Source of the DNA: Sphagnum compactum
Taxonomy: Eukaryota; Bryophyta; Sphagnopsida; Sphagnales
Assembly (NCBI GenBank): GCA_965153455.1
Contig: OZ234498.1
Location: 5,208,001 to 5,272,000, forward strand
Reading direction: 5' to 3'
Length of the DNA stretch: 64,000 bases
Made by a program: the position numbers and the translations under genes. Positions 1 to 12,640 of this stretch are shown piece after piece (the stretch's first letter is position 1; each line of letters begins with the position of its first letter). A model generated the notes under the pieces. It was given only the letters and a program-made list of their open reading frames with translations, was not told where the DNA came from and did not search any database.

Positions 1-782
1 TGACATTCACGGAGCACCTCTTTAAGCTGAAAGTGAAAGAAGAGATGTACAATGATGAGCAGCGGTTGAAATCGACAGTGGTTAGAGTAGATCGTATTGA
101 CTGGGTTGCAGAGAGTAAGCTCATGATAGATTTGATTACAAAGCTTAACCGAGGAGAAGCTATTGATGTCCCAATTGGTAGTGGAATCAATGGTAGTAGT
201 ACCTATCCATCTGTAACACCTGGATTTGGTGGGTCATTATATGGTACTAGTACTACTAGTGCAGGCACAGAAGGAGGGTTAAGCCGGGATAGTGGATATG
301 GCATGAGTGGTGGTGGATACAGAGATAGTGCTGTTGGCACTGGTGCCAGTGGACATGGAGGGAGTGGTTTTGCTACTGCTGCTGGGGGATATGGGGCACC
401 TTATGCTAGGAATGCAAATGCAAGCAGCTATGGAGGAGGTAGTGTTGGCAGTGGCGGTACTCAGTGCTACCTGTGTAAACAGGAAGGTCACTTTGCAAAA
501 GAATGTCCAAATAACTCTAGTGGAGGTCGAACTGGGTCCACCTATGGTGGCAACAGTGGCTATGGTGGTGGTGGTGGTGGTGGTGGCAGCAGTGGTGGCA
601 GTGTTCAATCAAACAAGTGTTACAAATGTGGGCAAGGTGGCCACTTTGCCAGGGATTGTCCAAGTCAAGGAGGAGGTGGAGGTGGTGGATATGGCGGGAG
701 AGGCTCTGGTGGAGGTAGAGTCCAAGGTGGAGGGGGTGGTTATGAGGGGCAAAGAAATGGGGGCTATGGTGGTGGTTATTGA
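1..782 (+). CDS. RPA1: Replication protein A 70-kDa subunit, C-terminal part (partial gene)
   Basis: This is the 3' end of a gene that enters the window at its left edge. The frame is open from base 3 and stops at 780-782; nothing marks a start, and the protein begins upstream. The first ~60 residues (TFTEHLFKLKVKEEM onward, then STVVRVDRIDWVAESKLMIDLI) match the end of the RPA70 C-terminal OB-fold, the part that contacts RPA32 and single-stranded DNA. A long Gly/Ser/Tyr-rich tail follows, with two CCHC zinc knuckles of the form CX2CX4HX4C at bases 465-506 and 618-659. RPA coats single-stranded DNA during replication and repair. Extra C-terminal zinc knuckles are typical of the plant RPA1C/RPA1E group, linked in Arabidopsis to repair and recombination, so this is probably that paralogue. 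Assignment to RPA1 is firm; the subgroup is inferred from the knuckles. Confidence 0.93.
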   Translation, partial: TFTEHLFKLKVKEEMYNDEQRLKSTVVRVDRIDWVAESKLMIDLITKLNRGEAIDVPIGSGINGSSTYPSVTPGFGGSLYGTSTTSAGTEGGLSRDSGYGMSGGGYRDSAVGTGASGHGGSGFATAAGGYGAPYARNANASSYGGGSVGSGGTQCYLCKQEGHFAKECPNNSSGGRTGSTYGGNSGYGGGGGGGGSSGGSVQSNKCYKCGQGGHFARDCPSQGGGGGGGYGGRGSGGGRVQGGGGGYEGQRNGGYGGGY

Positions 783-3700
783 GTAGGGTTGCCCCCAATG
801 AAGAATGCCCCTGATATGGTGCCAGTTCTTTGTTTTGGAGATCACACTGCCAATAAATGCAATCACAGGAGTTATACCTTATAACACACTGATAGAGATT
901 GAGGTGTAGGAGGCAATGGAAGAGGTGTTGCAGGGGTGTCAGGCAAGTGTGACCAGTGGCACCCACTCAAAACTAGTAGAATTGTTCCTAACTCATTTGT
1001 GTCCAAATTCAGCAGCTGTCCATTGTGTAGTTGACACAGTTGTAGATCAACAGCTGTACATTTAAACTGTACTTTGCAGGAATTTTTTTCTTGTGGTTAG
1101 ATTGAATATCAATAGACAAGAAATGGCGTTTCAGAGGTGCTTATTGACAATGCCAAGGGCAGAGCTCAATTTGTGCTTCCAGTTTTCCTGATCGCTGTAA
1201 CATTCTTCTAGCCATTGTGGCAAATGGAGCAGAGTGTTTAGGTAGAATTTAATGGATTTAGGTTTTTGCTGTCACGATGAACTTCTATACTGGAAAGCTT
1301 GTTGTCACATAGGATCTTGCAAGAGGACAACAATTGTACTTTATTTGTCAACATTGTTTGCAAAAATGGTGATGCTCTGACATTTTATGTTATGCCCACA
1401 CTCGCCGTGAAAGTGTTACCTTCAAAGTGTCAATGTCGAGATTTCTCTGCAATCTCAATAATATAGGTGGAGCACCATGAATGAAACTTGTATTCATAAT
1501 CCAAGATGGAGGAGACCTTTGCTTGAGTGTTTTCAACAACTCTTTCACATGGAAGAGGTCCTCTCCTTTGTACTTCCACTTCCTCTCCTGATTGGTGCCT
1601 TTTATTAGTAACTTTTGGCAGGGTTATGATCATCTTTCATGAGGTTAGTGGAGGCAGGCCTGAAAGGCCAAAATGCAAGCTTAACTACTAGAGCACCATA
1701 TGGCATCTTATAACACTTTGATGTAGCTTGCACCATATAATACATTTATGAGCTCTTAATTTTACTCACATGTATATGCTTGGGATACATTCTGGATGTT
1801 ACAAACTCTGTGGGTCAAGTGTCGTGGAAGAAGTGCAACTTCAAATCATGCTAGCAATTGCCGTGTGAGTATAATTATTCTTATCACTTTATGTAGTTCA
1901 TCAATGAGGCTGTGTTTTGTATTCATTCAAACTTATATATTGAGTCACTGTAGATTATGATTTAAGCTTTCAACTAAGAAAAATATGTTTGTTTTTAGTG
2001 GTATGATCACAAGCATGTATTCACAAGGATGAGGCCAACAAGACAAGTTTCCTGACCAGGAAGCTGCAGCTAGGTGCTTGACAATCTGAGGTTCAATAAG
2101 CACAGACACACAAGCTTTTGAAGAATGCAAACAAGGTAATCCCACGTTACAATGACCATTGAATCTTCAAAAGGTGACTTAATATACCTAAGAATGATAT
2201 AACTAGTTTTATGCCAACTCTTTTTTATGATCTTCAATTTTTCTTGAAGAACATGAATTTGTAAGAACTAAAGTTGTATTATCAAGCTTACTTTTCGTTA
2301 ACAAAATGTTCATTAAATAGATTTGACAAGGACCCCACTTATTGAAAAACGTGTGAAGATTGTTTCGACTTCAAACTGTGACAAACTTGACTTCACATAC
2401 ATATATACCTTCAAGAGAGTCAAGTTCATTGAAAAATTGAAGCAACTAATGTTTCTTACACACTAACAAAAGTTACGACTACAATTTTCCATTTAGATAA
2501 GTAAGGAATGCTAGAATTTTTTAGGTAATTTAAATTGATACAAGACTAGAAATTGAAGACGAAACACTATCAAGTCTAAGGAGCAAGATTTGTTCTCCAT
2601 CTTGGACAAAACCAATGGCTTTTGGTTTCCATTCATTCAAGATTCTATGCACCAACCTAGGCTTTTTCTTGTGTATGGACAAAAATATGTTAGCACCATG
2701 ATCAATAATTTCTTGATGAGATGAACAATTCAAAAAAGGTCCTCAACTTAAGTACCTCTAGAAAAAGACTAATAATCCAAATTAATCTTTGAAACATGTT
2801 TGCATGAGCTGAAAAGAATGAGACTAAAATGGGGATTACTAATATTTGGAGTGTGGAACATCACAATCAAATTCAAAATCTTTTGGACTTCAAGCGACTC
2901 AAGCCCTTTGTAATATCTTTATAATTCAAAATCTTGACTTAAAATGTTTGTGCACTTCCAAGATAGTGGGAGAGGAGATCAAAATTTTAGATCATAATTG
3001 AAGGAAGGCCTTCCGTGATGATGAGAGGGAGGTTCAGAATATATGAAAGATCTATCTTATTCATTTTAGAGGAAATTTTGTTTGAATAATTAAATCCATA
3101 CCTAGAAACAAAAATTTAGAAGGTTTGATTATTATACAACAATAGTTTATGAGTGGATTCAAGACATTGATAGCTTACAAAGTTGATCAATTCAAATGCA
3201 CCAATAGGTTTGTCAAATGGAATTAGTTGTAAACTCGTCTATGTAGGGAATAATTTGTGACAATCACTCCTTGTATATTTTAGGAATCATATAAGATAAA
3301 AGGGCATTTTTAAATATGTTATGAAATAATAATATGTTTTTAAGTTATTTTTAAATATTTTAGGTTTATTTCAAATACGTTCTCATAATGCATTATAGGC
3401 ACCTTTTGTATATATATATATAAGTTGCACCCTATAATTTCTTGCATGCCATTTGCAATAAAATGGAAGCAATTTCCCTAAGGGAAGGAATGAAATCTTA
3501 GATTCATGGGTGCACACTCATTTGATCCTTGTGACTAAAACTAGGGTGTAAAACCTTTGGGTTGACTAGGACAAATGACAACCGCTCTTATACCACTCTT
3601 ATAACTTACTTTCAATGAATTCATGAAGAACAACTCGCATTGAAAAATATCCATGATAAATTGTTTCAAATGTTCAAAGGGGACTACAATTGCTTTTACT

Positions 3701-6700
3701 CACATTGAACACCACAAATGTTAGATTGTTTCAAATGTGCAAGGTCCATGCGGGACTAATAATGCTTTGAACCTCAACCACATTGAAAAGATAAAAATGT
3801 GCTTCAAACTTCAACCCATGTTGAAAAGACAAATGGTAGATGGAAAATAATTTTTCCCAAAAACCTTAGAGGATAGAATACCTAGGTGGAAAAATGAAGT
3901 TGGTTCTATCGGGAAAGTAAACTTGACAAAACAAACATAGTGGTCGGTAAGTTACTTGATAAAGATTTGTAAACAAAAAAGTTGTATGACCAAATTTTCA
4001 TTAATTCTTTTAAATAAATCATTATAATTAAAGGGATTTAAAATTACAATAGAATGTAGAGGGATATGTTATTACAATAGAATGTACTCCATAGTTAAGT
4101 AATTAGGTACTACTATAATGTCAAAATAAACTAGCACACACACGCTCTAATGAAAGGTGCATATGTTTTTCCAAATTTTATCATTTTTAAAAGCAAAATA
4201 CAATATAAACTAGTTTTAGATACTACTAAAACCTCCGCACCACATTCAAACCTTTCTCACTTGAACTCCCCAATACTTTCAAATTCAAAAATAGCCCTTC
4301 AAAAGTAGTTTGAGGTGTCCTTATAGATCTCCTAGAAAAGTGGCAACCACATGCATCACAATTATTTAAACACATCAAGTACTTCCAGTCCGTGACTCTT
4401 GGGTTTTTAAACCAAAACAAAATTCCCCAAATTCTTTAGTAGAAGACTTTTGGTTTAGTCAAATTTGATGCTATGAATTACATCAAGTTATGTGACACCA
4501 AGATGAATAATTTGTGAATATTTCAATTAAATTTCATACTTCCACACACATTGAAAATGATATATCCACCCTTAATGCAATATGTTTTCAAACGCCCCAA
4601 AATGACCTCCAATTCCCCTACTTATATTACACAAATAAAACCACAAACATATAAGATATAAGTGGACGAGAATATGTTTTTAATGCAAAAGATCATCATC
4701 ATGACACATGTCTTTTGCACTTTAAACTACAAGAAGATCCCAACCATATTGCAAGTTTAGATTGTCAAATACGTCTGAAATTGGGAATGTTTACTGAACT
4801 ATGTGCTAGAAACTACTTCACACATTATGGACTTTTCAATGGTGCTAATGGTATATATTTAAATTTGAAACATCATTCCCCGATATTGAATCTTTTATAT
4901 GGATTCAATTTTTAAACTCAAAAGCAGGTACTAAATACACGAGCTAAAAATCAACGTTTAAATTCAGCTAAAAATTTGAACACACTTGGACACCTATCTA
5001 GCCCATCTCCCAAGAAATCCAAATAGGTGCTAATTCAAGCCATTTGATCACTCGTACACAATTTCTTATACAACTCGATGTTGCTCGCACAATTCATGGA
5101 TTACAAGGTCTCACATTAGATTATGTGGCACTACACCCAACGGAAGCAACACATCATGGCCTTAAAATACAACATAATCTAGAAAAACCTATATTTACCT
5201 TCCCAAAATGGTGCCATGTAAATTTAACCTTGATTTGCCACTTTTTAGTCTTGGACTCTCATCTAAAGGCCATGGGTCCAATTACGACTCTTTGCCAATA
5301 GGATTGCTCTATTTCATTGGGCCCGGGTACTTGGACCCTCATCCAAAGTGGCCCTTATTAGCCAGTTTCGGTGTCTTATTCAGGTACTTAACCATGGACA
5401 ACGACACTATCGGAAACAGCCCTGGTAGAACTTGTTGTCACCGGACCTAATGACATCTCAGCCCACTGGGCATGCTCCATGGTACAAAAATTGCAAAGAA
5501 GAAAAAAGGAAGGGTTGGTCAAGTTATGCAAATGTGACAAGAAAAAATATATGGACGACTAGGATTTTGACTCTTACAACGACGGAAAGAGTAAAAGACC
5601 TGCACCAAATTTTCTAGTGTAATTGGAGAGCACCCTTATAGAGCCTTTTTTATTTATTTATTCCTTCCTTCTGCTGTTCATGTGGCATTTCAAAAAATGG
5701 AATGCTTGTTGCAGTGGGTGTTTCATTATTTCATTTTTCAAAATACCTGGCTTTTTTCTTTTTCTTTTTCTTTTTTTTCCACCATGATACCCACCATGTA
5801 TGAGAATTTTTTTAAAAAAATAAATAAATAAATAATTTGATGGAGGTGTATACTCTCGGTAAAGCTAGCTCACAGCCTTGACATCTGGCTGACGTTGGTG
5901 ACAAGTGAACAGGGAAGAAGAAGACGTAGCATGTTGTCATCCACAATAAAGCCCATGCCAAATAGCTCGCTCGCCCAAGTTAGGATGGACGTGTTGCCAT
6001 GTTGCCCTACTTTCCAGATGACAAATGGATTGAGCATTTTTGCCAAATGTTGATTTACTTAGGTGTCAACCCTTTGGTGCCACCAAACGAAGGTTCATAA
6101 AATCTTTTTCAATGTACCCTTTCGTATACACTTTCGTTCAATGAGAGGTGGTTTCACGGAGAGCTTCATAAAATGCCCTACACCACTAATTAAAGTAAAC
6201 CAAACAAACATGTTGTGGCATTACAACATGTTACCGCCCTCATCCTCCACCTTTTACTTAGTTGGAGAATGCCCCCCCCCCCCCTCTTGGGCCTTATCCT
6301 ACAAAGTTGGTCGGGGGAGCATAAATTGTGCTTAGGGTCAACTGAAACATCATCAATCGCCTACCTATGTCCGAACATTTTAACCGATCTTTCTCAATTC
6401 TTCTCCGTTTTGAGTGATTTAAAATGTTATAGGACCACCTTCTCAAGCTCTACAAATCATCCTTGAAATGCAAAGCCCAAGCACCAGCCGAAAAAGAGCG
6501 GTAAACAAAATACATTTTTTCGAATTGCAAAACGTGTTTTTTGTTTTTCATTTTTCTTCATTTTGACCCCTCCTACTTTCAAACCTCATAATTCTTTTAT
6601 TTCTTATTCATTTTTAATTATTTAAAACGCTGTAGGAGCGTCACTTTAAATTCTATAAATCATCTCTGAACTCTAATAGCAACAGAGCAACATACAAGGA

Positions 6701-7585
6701 ATCTTTTTGGGTGTTTGGGAACCAACCTTTGTAGCGTTGGGTGGTTTGTTTTTTTTTGAGTTCTTAACCCCCTGTACTTTGGGGGGTTGTAACTTTCTCA
6801 ATTCTATTTTGTTTGTGATGATTTTTAGTGTGCTAGATGTGGCAATAGGAAGGATTCAAGTTTTGTTGAACACCAAAAACAATGAAGCCCTCCCCTTGGA
6901 TCCGATGTACCCTAAGCACTTAAGTGTTCGGTCATCGGCCGATTTACCCTACCATAGTTTGGAATGAAGTTTCACTTCCTTTCCTTAATTCAATCAGAAC
7001 AAAGTTTGCACTATATATATATATAGATAGTGGTTAAACAACATTGTTTTATATAAAATTGGCATTTTCGTTCAAATTTAATTTTTGGGTACACTTTCTC
7101 TAATATACATTGGTACCACAATTGTTTTGTTCACAAATTTCAAAATTGTCACTTATCCAACTTACAAATTGATCTTTCAATTCATGTACAAATTGTCTAG
7201 AATAAAGTTGGATTTATTTTGACTTCGAAAAATATTATAATACCCATTTAAATACCACTAAGAGAAGTTGTTGTTTATTATACTTAATAGAGTTTTCCTT
7301 AAAATCATGCCCTGTTGGACCTAAGTTCCACTTCTTATTTGGTGCATTATCCCTTTTTGACCATTGTCCCACATTTTAATTGTCATCTAGTCTTCTTACA
7401 CACCATCTCTTATGGCTCCACTAAAACCTCCCGTGAATTTTAAATTCAAGCATTTTCCTATCGATCCTTCTTCTAACTCCAAATCAATTATGGTAAAAAT
7501 AAGTATTTTGTTGGCCCCCTCCCTAAAACCTCAAAATGGCAGTAGCAAATCCTTGGTTATAGCTAATGTTTTTTCCTGAAGCATT
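783..7585. other. AT-rich intergenic stretch after RPA1
   Basis: I see no gene here. The first several hundred bases are probably RPA1 3'UTR (an AATAAA-like string lies near 851). The rest is AT-rich sequence with many stops on both strands. Simple sequence includes a TA run at about 3409-3422, a C/T-rich run followed by a TAAA-type run at about 5750-5835, a run of about 13 C at 6272-6284 and a TA run at about 7012-7025. Short open frames near 5044-5301 and 6063-6335 have no recognisable protein pattern. Confidence 0.6.
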
Positions 7586-9789
7586 ATGGTTGGTGTTGAA
7601 GAACGTATTTCAATTGATTATGACCCTATTGTTCCAAAGCCAAAGAAAGCCATGAAGGCTAAATGGGAACTTAACAGAGTGTTTCAAGATATTTGGGTTA
7701 CAAAATTGCCTTGAACAGAAGTAATGATGGGTTTTAATTGCAAACTATCCATGGTGAAGTGTAAGGTTTGCAATTTTGTTGAGAAAATAAACAAGTTGTT
7801 TGTCCCAAAGTTTGATGGCTTACAAAAATATGCTAGGCAACGAAAAGCTATTGTTGCAAAGCCCGATGTGAAGGTGGGAGAATATTTTATGAATTTGAAT
7901 AACCAACATGTTAAAAAGGAATGTGATAATTTGCTACAATGCATGCAAAAGGTTCTGTAATTGACCAAGTTAATGTTAATTTGCACACTAAAAAGAAGTG
8001 GAAGTTTTAGTAGTTTGTGATAATTTTCCACCTTCTACAACAAGGATGCCTACTTACGGATTATGAAAGTATGCAGTAATTGTTTTTTTTTGTCAAAGTT
8101 CCAAACAACCCTCAACACCATTGGAACAATTCAAGTGTTCAAATCATGGTTGAGTGCATGAACAAGATTGTCCTCACAAACACACGAATGGTTATTCAAA
8201 AAACAACATTCATTTCCACTTCTATTGATGAAGTTACCACTGTGGACTACCAGTCTTGGTTCGGTGTTCATGTGTACCTTTTTGATGGTTAGAAGCGCAA
8301 CCCTATTTTGCTGACCTTGGAGTAGTTGGTCAATGGTGGTATAACAAATAATTTCACAAAGGTTATAATGAACAATGTGTTCCAATATGGTGGACTGTCA
8401 AAATTTGACCTTGCTTCAAAATTCATAAGTTCTGGTGTAGATGGAGTTTTAGTTTTTCAAGGTGTAAAAAGTTGGTGCTACAACACAATTGAGAGAGAAA
8501 TTTGCCCCCTACATGTTAAGGGTACATTGTATGCACATCGAACAAACCTAGCAATACAAACATTGTCAAAACTACCTCTAGTGTTTAAGATTGAAACAAT
8601 GCTACAATCAATCTACACCTACTATTCTAGTCCTAAATGACATCTAGAACAAGAAAAGAAAATTTCCCAAGCTTGGAAAATTTTTGGAACAGAAGGCCTT
8701 GAAGATTGTTCACAATGTGAAGACATGTTGGATTTCAATGGTTTCACTTGCAAAAGGGATTTTGACATAATACAAAATAGTTGTGATTTAAATGTTTGAT
8801 GAACAAGCATCCCACGACATAACTAAAGCAAGTTTGGAGTTGCTTTGTGAAGTTGAAGTGTTTTTGGGACTAACATGAATTATTCCCATGTTGGAATTTG
8901 TCCAGGGCTTGTCCAAGTTTGCTCAAAATTATGACATTTTTATATGCAATTTTGTTGTTGTCATCAAATAATGTGAGGTGTAGCTGTATCAAATGTATTG
9001 TGATCAACATACCATGTATGGGCAAAAGGAGTTTGGGTAGTTTCTAGACACATTGGAACATTCAAATGATGTTTTGCATCATGTTTAGCTTCTTGACTAG
9101 AACATTAAGCTTTAATATCCAGCCTTCCAGTTCTATTGACGTATTTATATGCAATATAATAGGTGCACAATCACAAGTGTTTTGAGCTAGGTTTCCATAG
9201 TTGATTAGTTCTTGGCAGTGCATGATGATGTGAAAAAACAATGCACTAGTGTTACTTGGGGTTTAATTGAAGAGTTATAGCCACACTTCCTTTCACAAGA
9301 GATTATGAATGCAATGGGATTATTTATCCCCAATTTTGGATTCAGCTAGAAGCTTAACATATTTTCTTAGCGTAATTGAACATTTTGAAAGTTCATTATT
9401 GTCATGAGAAGAACATTAGGGCCAACCCAATGTACATCCCTCCCTTGCTTGATGAGTTGAAGTTAGAAGCACAAGTGACAATGTTGGCCGATTCTGCTGC
9501 AGCAATGAAACCTCCTTTAGATTGCAATCCATGATCTAGGATGTGAGCATTGTTAACTACTAATCAAATTATTTGTTTTAAGTTGTCAAAGTGGTTGAAG
9601 TTGGTGGAGCTATCCATGGCTATGGTCTTAAGCAATGTGGAAGATGAGTGATGTTTCTTTAATCTATATTTCATGAAAAGCAAATTGAAAAATCAGTTGA
9701 TAACCCATTTGGATTTGGTGGTGCGGATGTGTGCACAAAGCTTCTACACTATAAAAACTTTCCAATTTATTGCAACTATTAAATCTTAG
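7586..9789 (+). pseudogene. Decayed hAT-like transposase (copy 1)
   Basis: Translated blocks in changing frames follow the order of a hAT-superfamily transposase. Near 7586-7960 is an N-terminal zinc-finger-like block with KCKVC and a following basic helix. Near 8100-8640 is the core, with a block reading like 'FISTSIDEVTTVDYQSW' and then GGLSKFDLASK and HRTNLAIQTLSKLPLV. Near 9600-9780 is the C-terminal dimerisation block, with VEDE, FMKSKLKNQLITHLDLVVRM and CAQSFYT. Many stops and frameshifts separate the blocks, so this is a dead copy. The same protein family recurs at 60.1-62.8 kb in the same orientation. No terminal inverted repeats or target duplications could be assigned. The hAT assignment rests on block order and the C-terminal dimerisation motif. 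Confidence 0.72.
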
Positions 9790-10549
9790 GACCAACAAAA
9801 GAATCAAAGGGCTATAAATGCTAAGTAGACACGAAAATTGCACAACAAAGCCTTAAACCCTAAACCATGTTTTTCCATAAGCATTTGTTCTTGCCACATC
9901 TTTGCATTTCTGGTTTTTGTACCTTAGTGCATTTGTTGATGTTTGCAGTTTTGGTATTTTTTGAGTTTATTTAGTGGCCATATGCATTTGAGTTTTGACC
10001 TTGTTGATAATTGGTGTATTTTTTGTGTAAAACTAATCTATTATTTATATTTTTTTGTAGGCAATCTTTTGCCTCAATGGGTATGGTCCATTTGGATCGG
10101 GGTTCAACTCCCCTAAGAAATGTTACTTGTAATTAATTTAACTTAACATGACTTGTAATTATTTGAGTTATCAAATATTTGGTGGCCCATTGCTACCGCA
10201 TTTTGCATTTGGTTGCTAATAATTTTATATTTGATTCACTATAATAACTTGCAAAATTTGAAAGGCATAATGACTTTATAGCCAACAACTAAATTTATAA
10301 AAAAAAACATAGCCTAGCTAAATTTTTACTAGAAATTTTGGCAAAACCTAGCCACTAGGCCTCCTTTGAAAATCCATAAAAAAAATGTTTGTTTACAGAG
10401 GCCCAAGGAGTCCATGGGGATTATAGACTAAGGGTTATGGCTACATATGGCTATATAGACCTTATATAACTATATATGGTGATGTATGACTATACATGGC
10501 TATATAAACTTTATATATTTATATATAGCTATATGAGGTTACGTAGGAC
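9790..10549. other. Intergenic; one weak pol III B-box-like site
   Basis: No gene is visible. At about 10,070-10,125 the sequence GGGGTTCAACTCCCC resembles the T-arm/B-box of tRNA-derived SINEs. A related string lies at about 63,345-63,405, with similar spacing after a TGGGTA-like A-box. There is no cloverleaf, so this is not a tRNA gene. Short TATA-rich repeats (CTATATATGGC-like) occur at about 10,440-10,530. Confidence 0.35.
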
Positions 10550-11110
10550 TTAGGACTTGAAATTTTAAGGTTTTGTTTGTAGGGTTTGTCTTTGGTTTTT
10601 TTAGGGTTTAGGTTTTAGGGTTAGCTTTTGGGATTTGGGATTTGAGATTTTATGGTTTAGTTTTTAAGGTTGGTTTTTGGTTATTTTAGGGTTTAGGTTG
10701 TAAGGTTACCTTTCAAGCTTGAAATTTTAAGGTTTAGTTTGTAGGGTTTGTTTTTGGTATTTTTAGGGTTTAGGGTTTAGAGTTAGCATTTGAAACTTAA
10801 TATTTGGGATTTCAAAATTTTTAATTTTTAATTAAAGTAAGGGTTGATCTTTAAGGTTTAGGGTTAGGATTCAGGGGTTTAGAAGTTTGATTTTTATGGC
10901 TCATGGGGACTATACAAAATAGAGAAAGAGTTCAAACCAAATTTTGTATTTCAAAACAAAATTTCAGGCTTGAAATTTAGGGTTTTAGGGTTGTACTTTT
11001 GGCTTAAGGTCTAAATTTAGGGTTAAAGTTTGTATATTAAGGTATAGGTTTTAGGGTCTAAAATTAGGGGTTTCAAGTCCAACATTTATAGGTAAGCTCT
11101 AAAATTTAGG
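10550..11110 (+). repeat. Degenerate telomere-like (TTTAGGG-type) tract
   Basis: Over about 560 bases the plus strand is dominated by strings such as TTTAGGGTTTAGG, TAGGGTTTG and TTTTAGGGTT, mixed with decayed variants. The Arabidopsis-type plant telomere unit is TTTAGGG, so this may be an old interstitial telomere-like array. It may equally be a simple G/T-rich repeat that drifted towards this unit. Perfect adjacent units are few (two in a row near 10,765). It contains no coding pattern. Confidence 0.6.
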
Positions 11111-11159
11111 GCTTTAAGGTCTAAAATCTTTGCTTATATCATGTTAAAGGATGCTTTAG

Positions 11160-12000
11160 TGGTCATGGGGAGACCATCAAAATTGGGGCTTGAACAACAA
11201 CTATTGTGCTTTATATTGTTCATGAAACACAACAACGTCACCATCTATGATGCCTTCATGTGGAATTAGGCAAAATCGTAATTGTATGATGATGTGATAT
11301 TCATCGCATCAAGCATTAACCATGCCCTGATGGATGAAATCCGTTGGCCATCATCATTTGAATGGGTTGCCTTGGGTAGCCAATTGCATGAATTACCGGG
11401 GTGCCTAGGGTTCATCAATGGGACATTGGTTGAAATCCAAAAGTCATGGAAAGACATAGAACATTGGACATGGTTTAATGGCCACAAAAAGATATATGCA
11501 ATGAACAACACCTTGATTTTTGACCACCATGGATTGTTTATTTATATTGATTCGGGCTACCTTGGATCTTATCACGATTTAAACATTCTTCGCCATTTGA
11601 CCATTTATCAAGAGTGTCCATTACTTCACCCATCGGGATGATTGTTTTGAGTATTTTTTAAGGGATCTGGGGTATTTCGGGGAAGAAATGTTCATCATGA
11701 GGAGGATGGGGAGGTGAGGGTGAGAATTACCATTGGATGCAGACCATGGCACCTTCCATGCTTATAACAAAATGCATGTAAGGTTTTAGGGTCCAAGTGG
11801 AATAGGAAATTAGTGGATTTAAACGAAAATGGAGACACCCCATGAAAAGATTTGAATTCACAAAACAAAAATTCTCCCATCTTTTCCAAGTTAGCATTTT
11901 CCTCACCAACTACCTTCACCGTTGTTGGATGGACTTCACATACAAGGTTATCGGAGATTATAACTTTGACCCTATTGCACAAGGGTGGGTAGGAGACTAT
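11160..12000 (+). pseudogene. PIF/Harbinger-type transposase remnant (DDE_Tnp_4)
   Basis: Three blocks fit a Harbinger nuclease. Near 11,180-11,260 the translation reads LLCFILFMKHNNVTIYDAF, then 11,282-11,641 is open and carries DEIRWPSS, LPGCLGFINGTLVEI, WFNGHKKIYAMNNT and GLFIYIDSGYLGSYHD. After a frame change, 11,780-11,990 reads FKRKWRHPMKRFEFTKQK, HRCWMDFTYKVIGD and GWVGDY. The family normally has IDGT for the first catalytic Asp; here it reads FINGT, so that residue is Asn. The second Asp (YIDSGY) is kept. Stops and frameshifts make it non-functional. Element ends were not found. Confidence 0.75.
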
Positions 12001-12049
12001 TTAGGTATAAGTTTAAACTTGCAAAAATTTGTAATTTCAGGTGTAAACA

Positions 12050-12640
12050 AAGTAGTGCTTCATGACAAGGTAATCAAGGTTTGGGTATGCAACATTACAA
12101 GGTCAAAATGACCATAAACAAACCAAATTGAAACATGGCTATTCTTTTCATAGTATATTTTCTTAACCATTATGCCTTAAACAAAAACCCAAATAAGCAA
12201 GATGGTAGCCTTACCCACCTAAACCAATAGCATGAAGAAGGATAGCTACACCTATAACTTCAATAAGATCATATGTTAATTCCATTCCAGAGTAAAATAT
12301 GTATGAAGCAATCATGGTTTGGGTTTGTGGCATTACCAATAAGGTAAAAAAGACCATAAACAAATCCACTTCAAACATGACTTTTTTTGCCATGGTAAAT
12401 TTACTTAGCTATGAAGCCCTAAACAAAAACCTAGAGCAGTAAGATGGCAACCCTACCCACCTAAACCAATAGCATGAAAAAGGTTGGCTACATTTATAAA
12501 TTCAATCATATTAGTTGTTGGTTTTATTTTTAGTAATATGTACAAGGTGATTAGGGTTTGGATATGCGACACTACCAAAAAGGTCAAAATGACTAGAAAC
12601 AAAACCATTTGAAATATGGTAGTTGCATTCATGACCAAAG
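12050..12640. repeat. Tandem repeat of ~240-bp units (two and a half copies)
   Basis: Matching strings recur at about 12,061, 12,302 and 12,539 (AAGGT..TTTGGGTATGCAACATTAC-like), followed each time by GACCATAAACAAA-like and, in two units, CCCACCTAAACCAATAGCATGAA. The spacing is about 241 and 237 bases. Read on the minus strand, two units give short hydrophobic frames (12,211-12,393 and 12,453-12,722) that share the ending HAIGLGG. This may be a decayed membrane-protein exon that was duplicated, or a satellite that happens to be open; I do not recognise it. Confidence 0.65.

Noticed and set aside
10060-10130. tRNA gene
   Set aside because: Only a T-arm-like hairpin is present; no acceptor stem or anticodon arm can be built.
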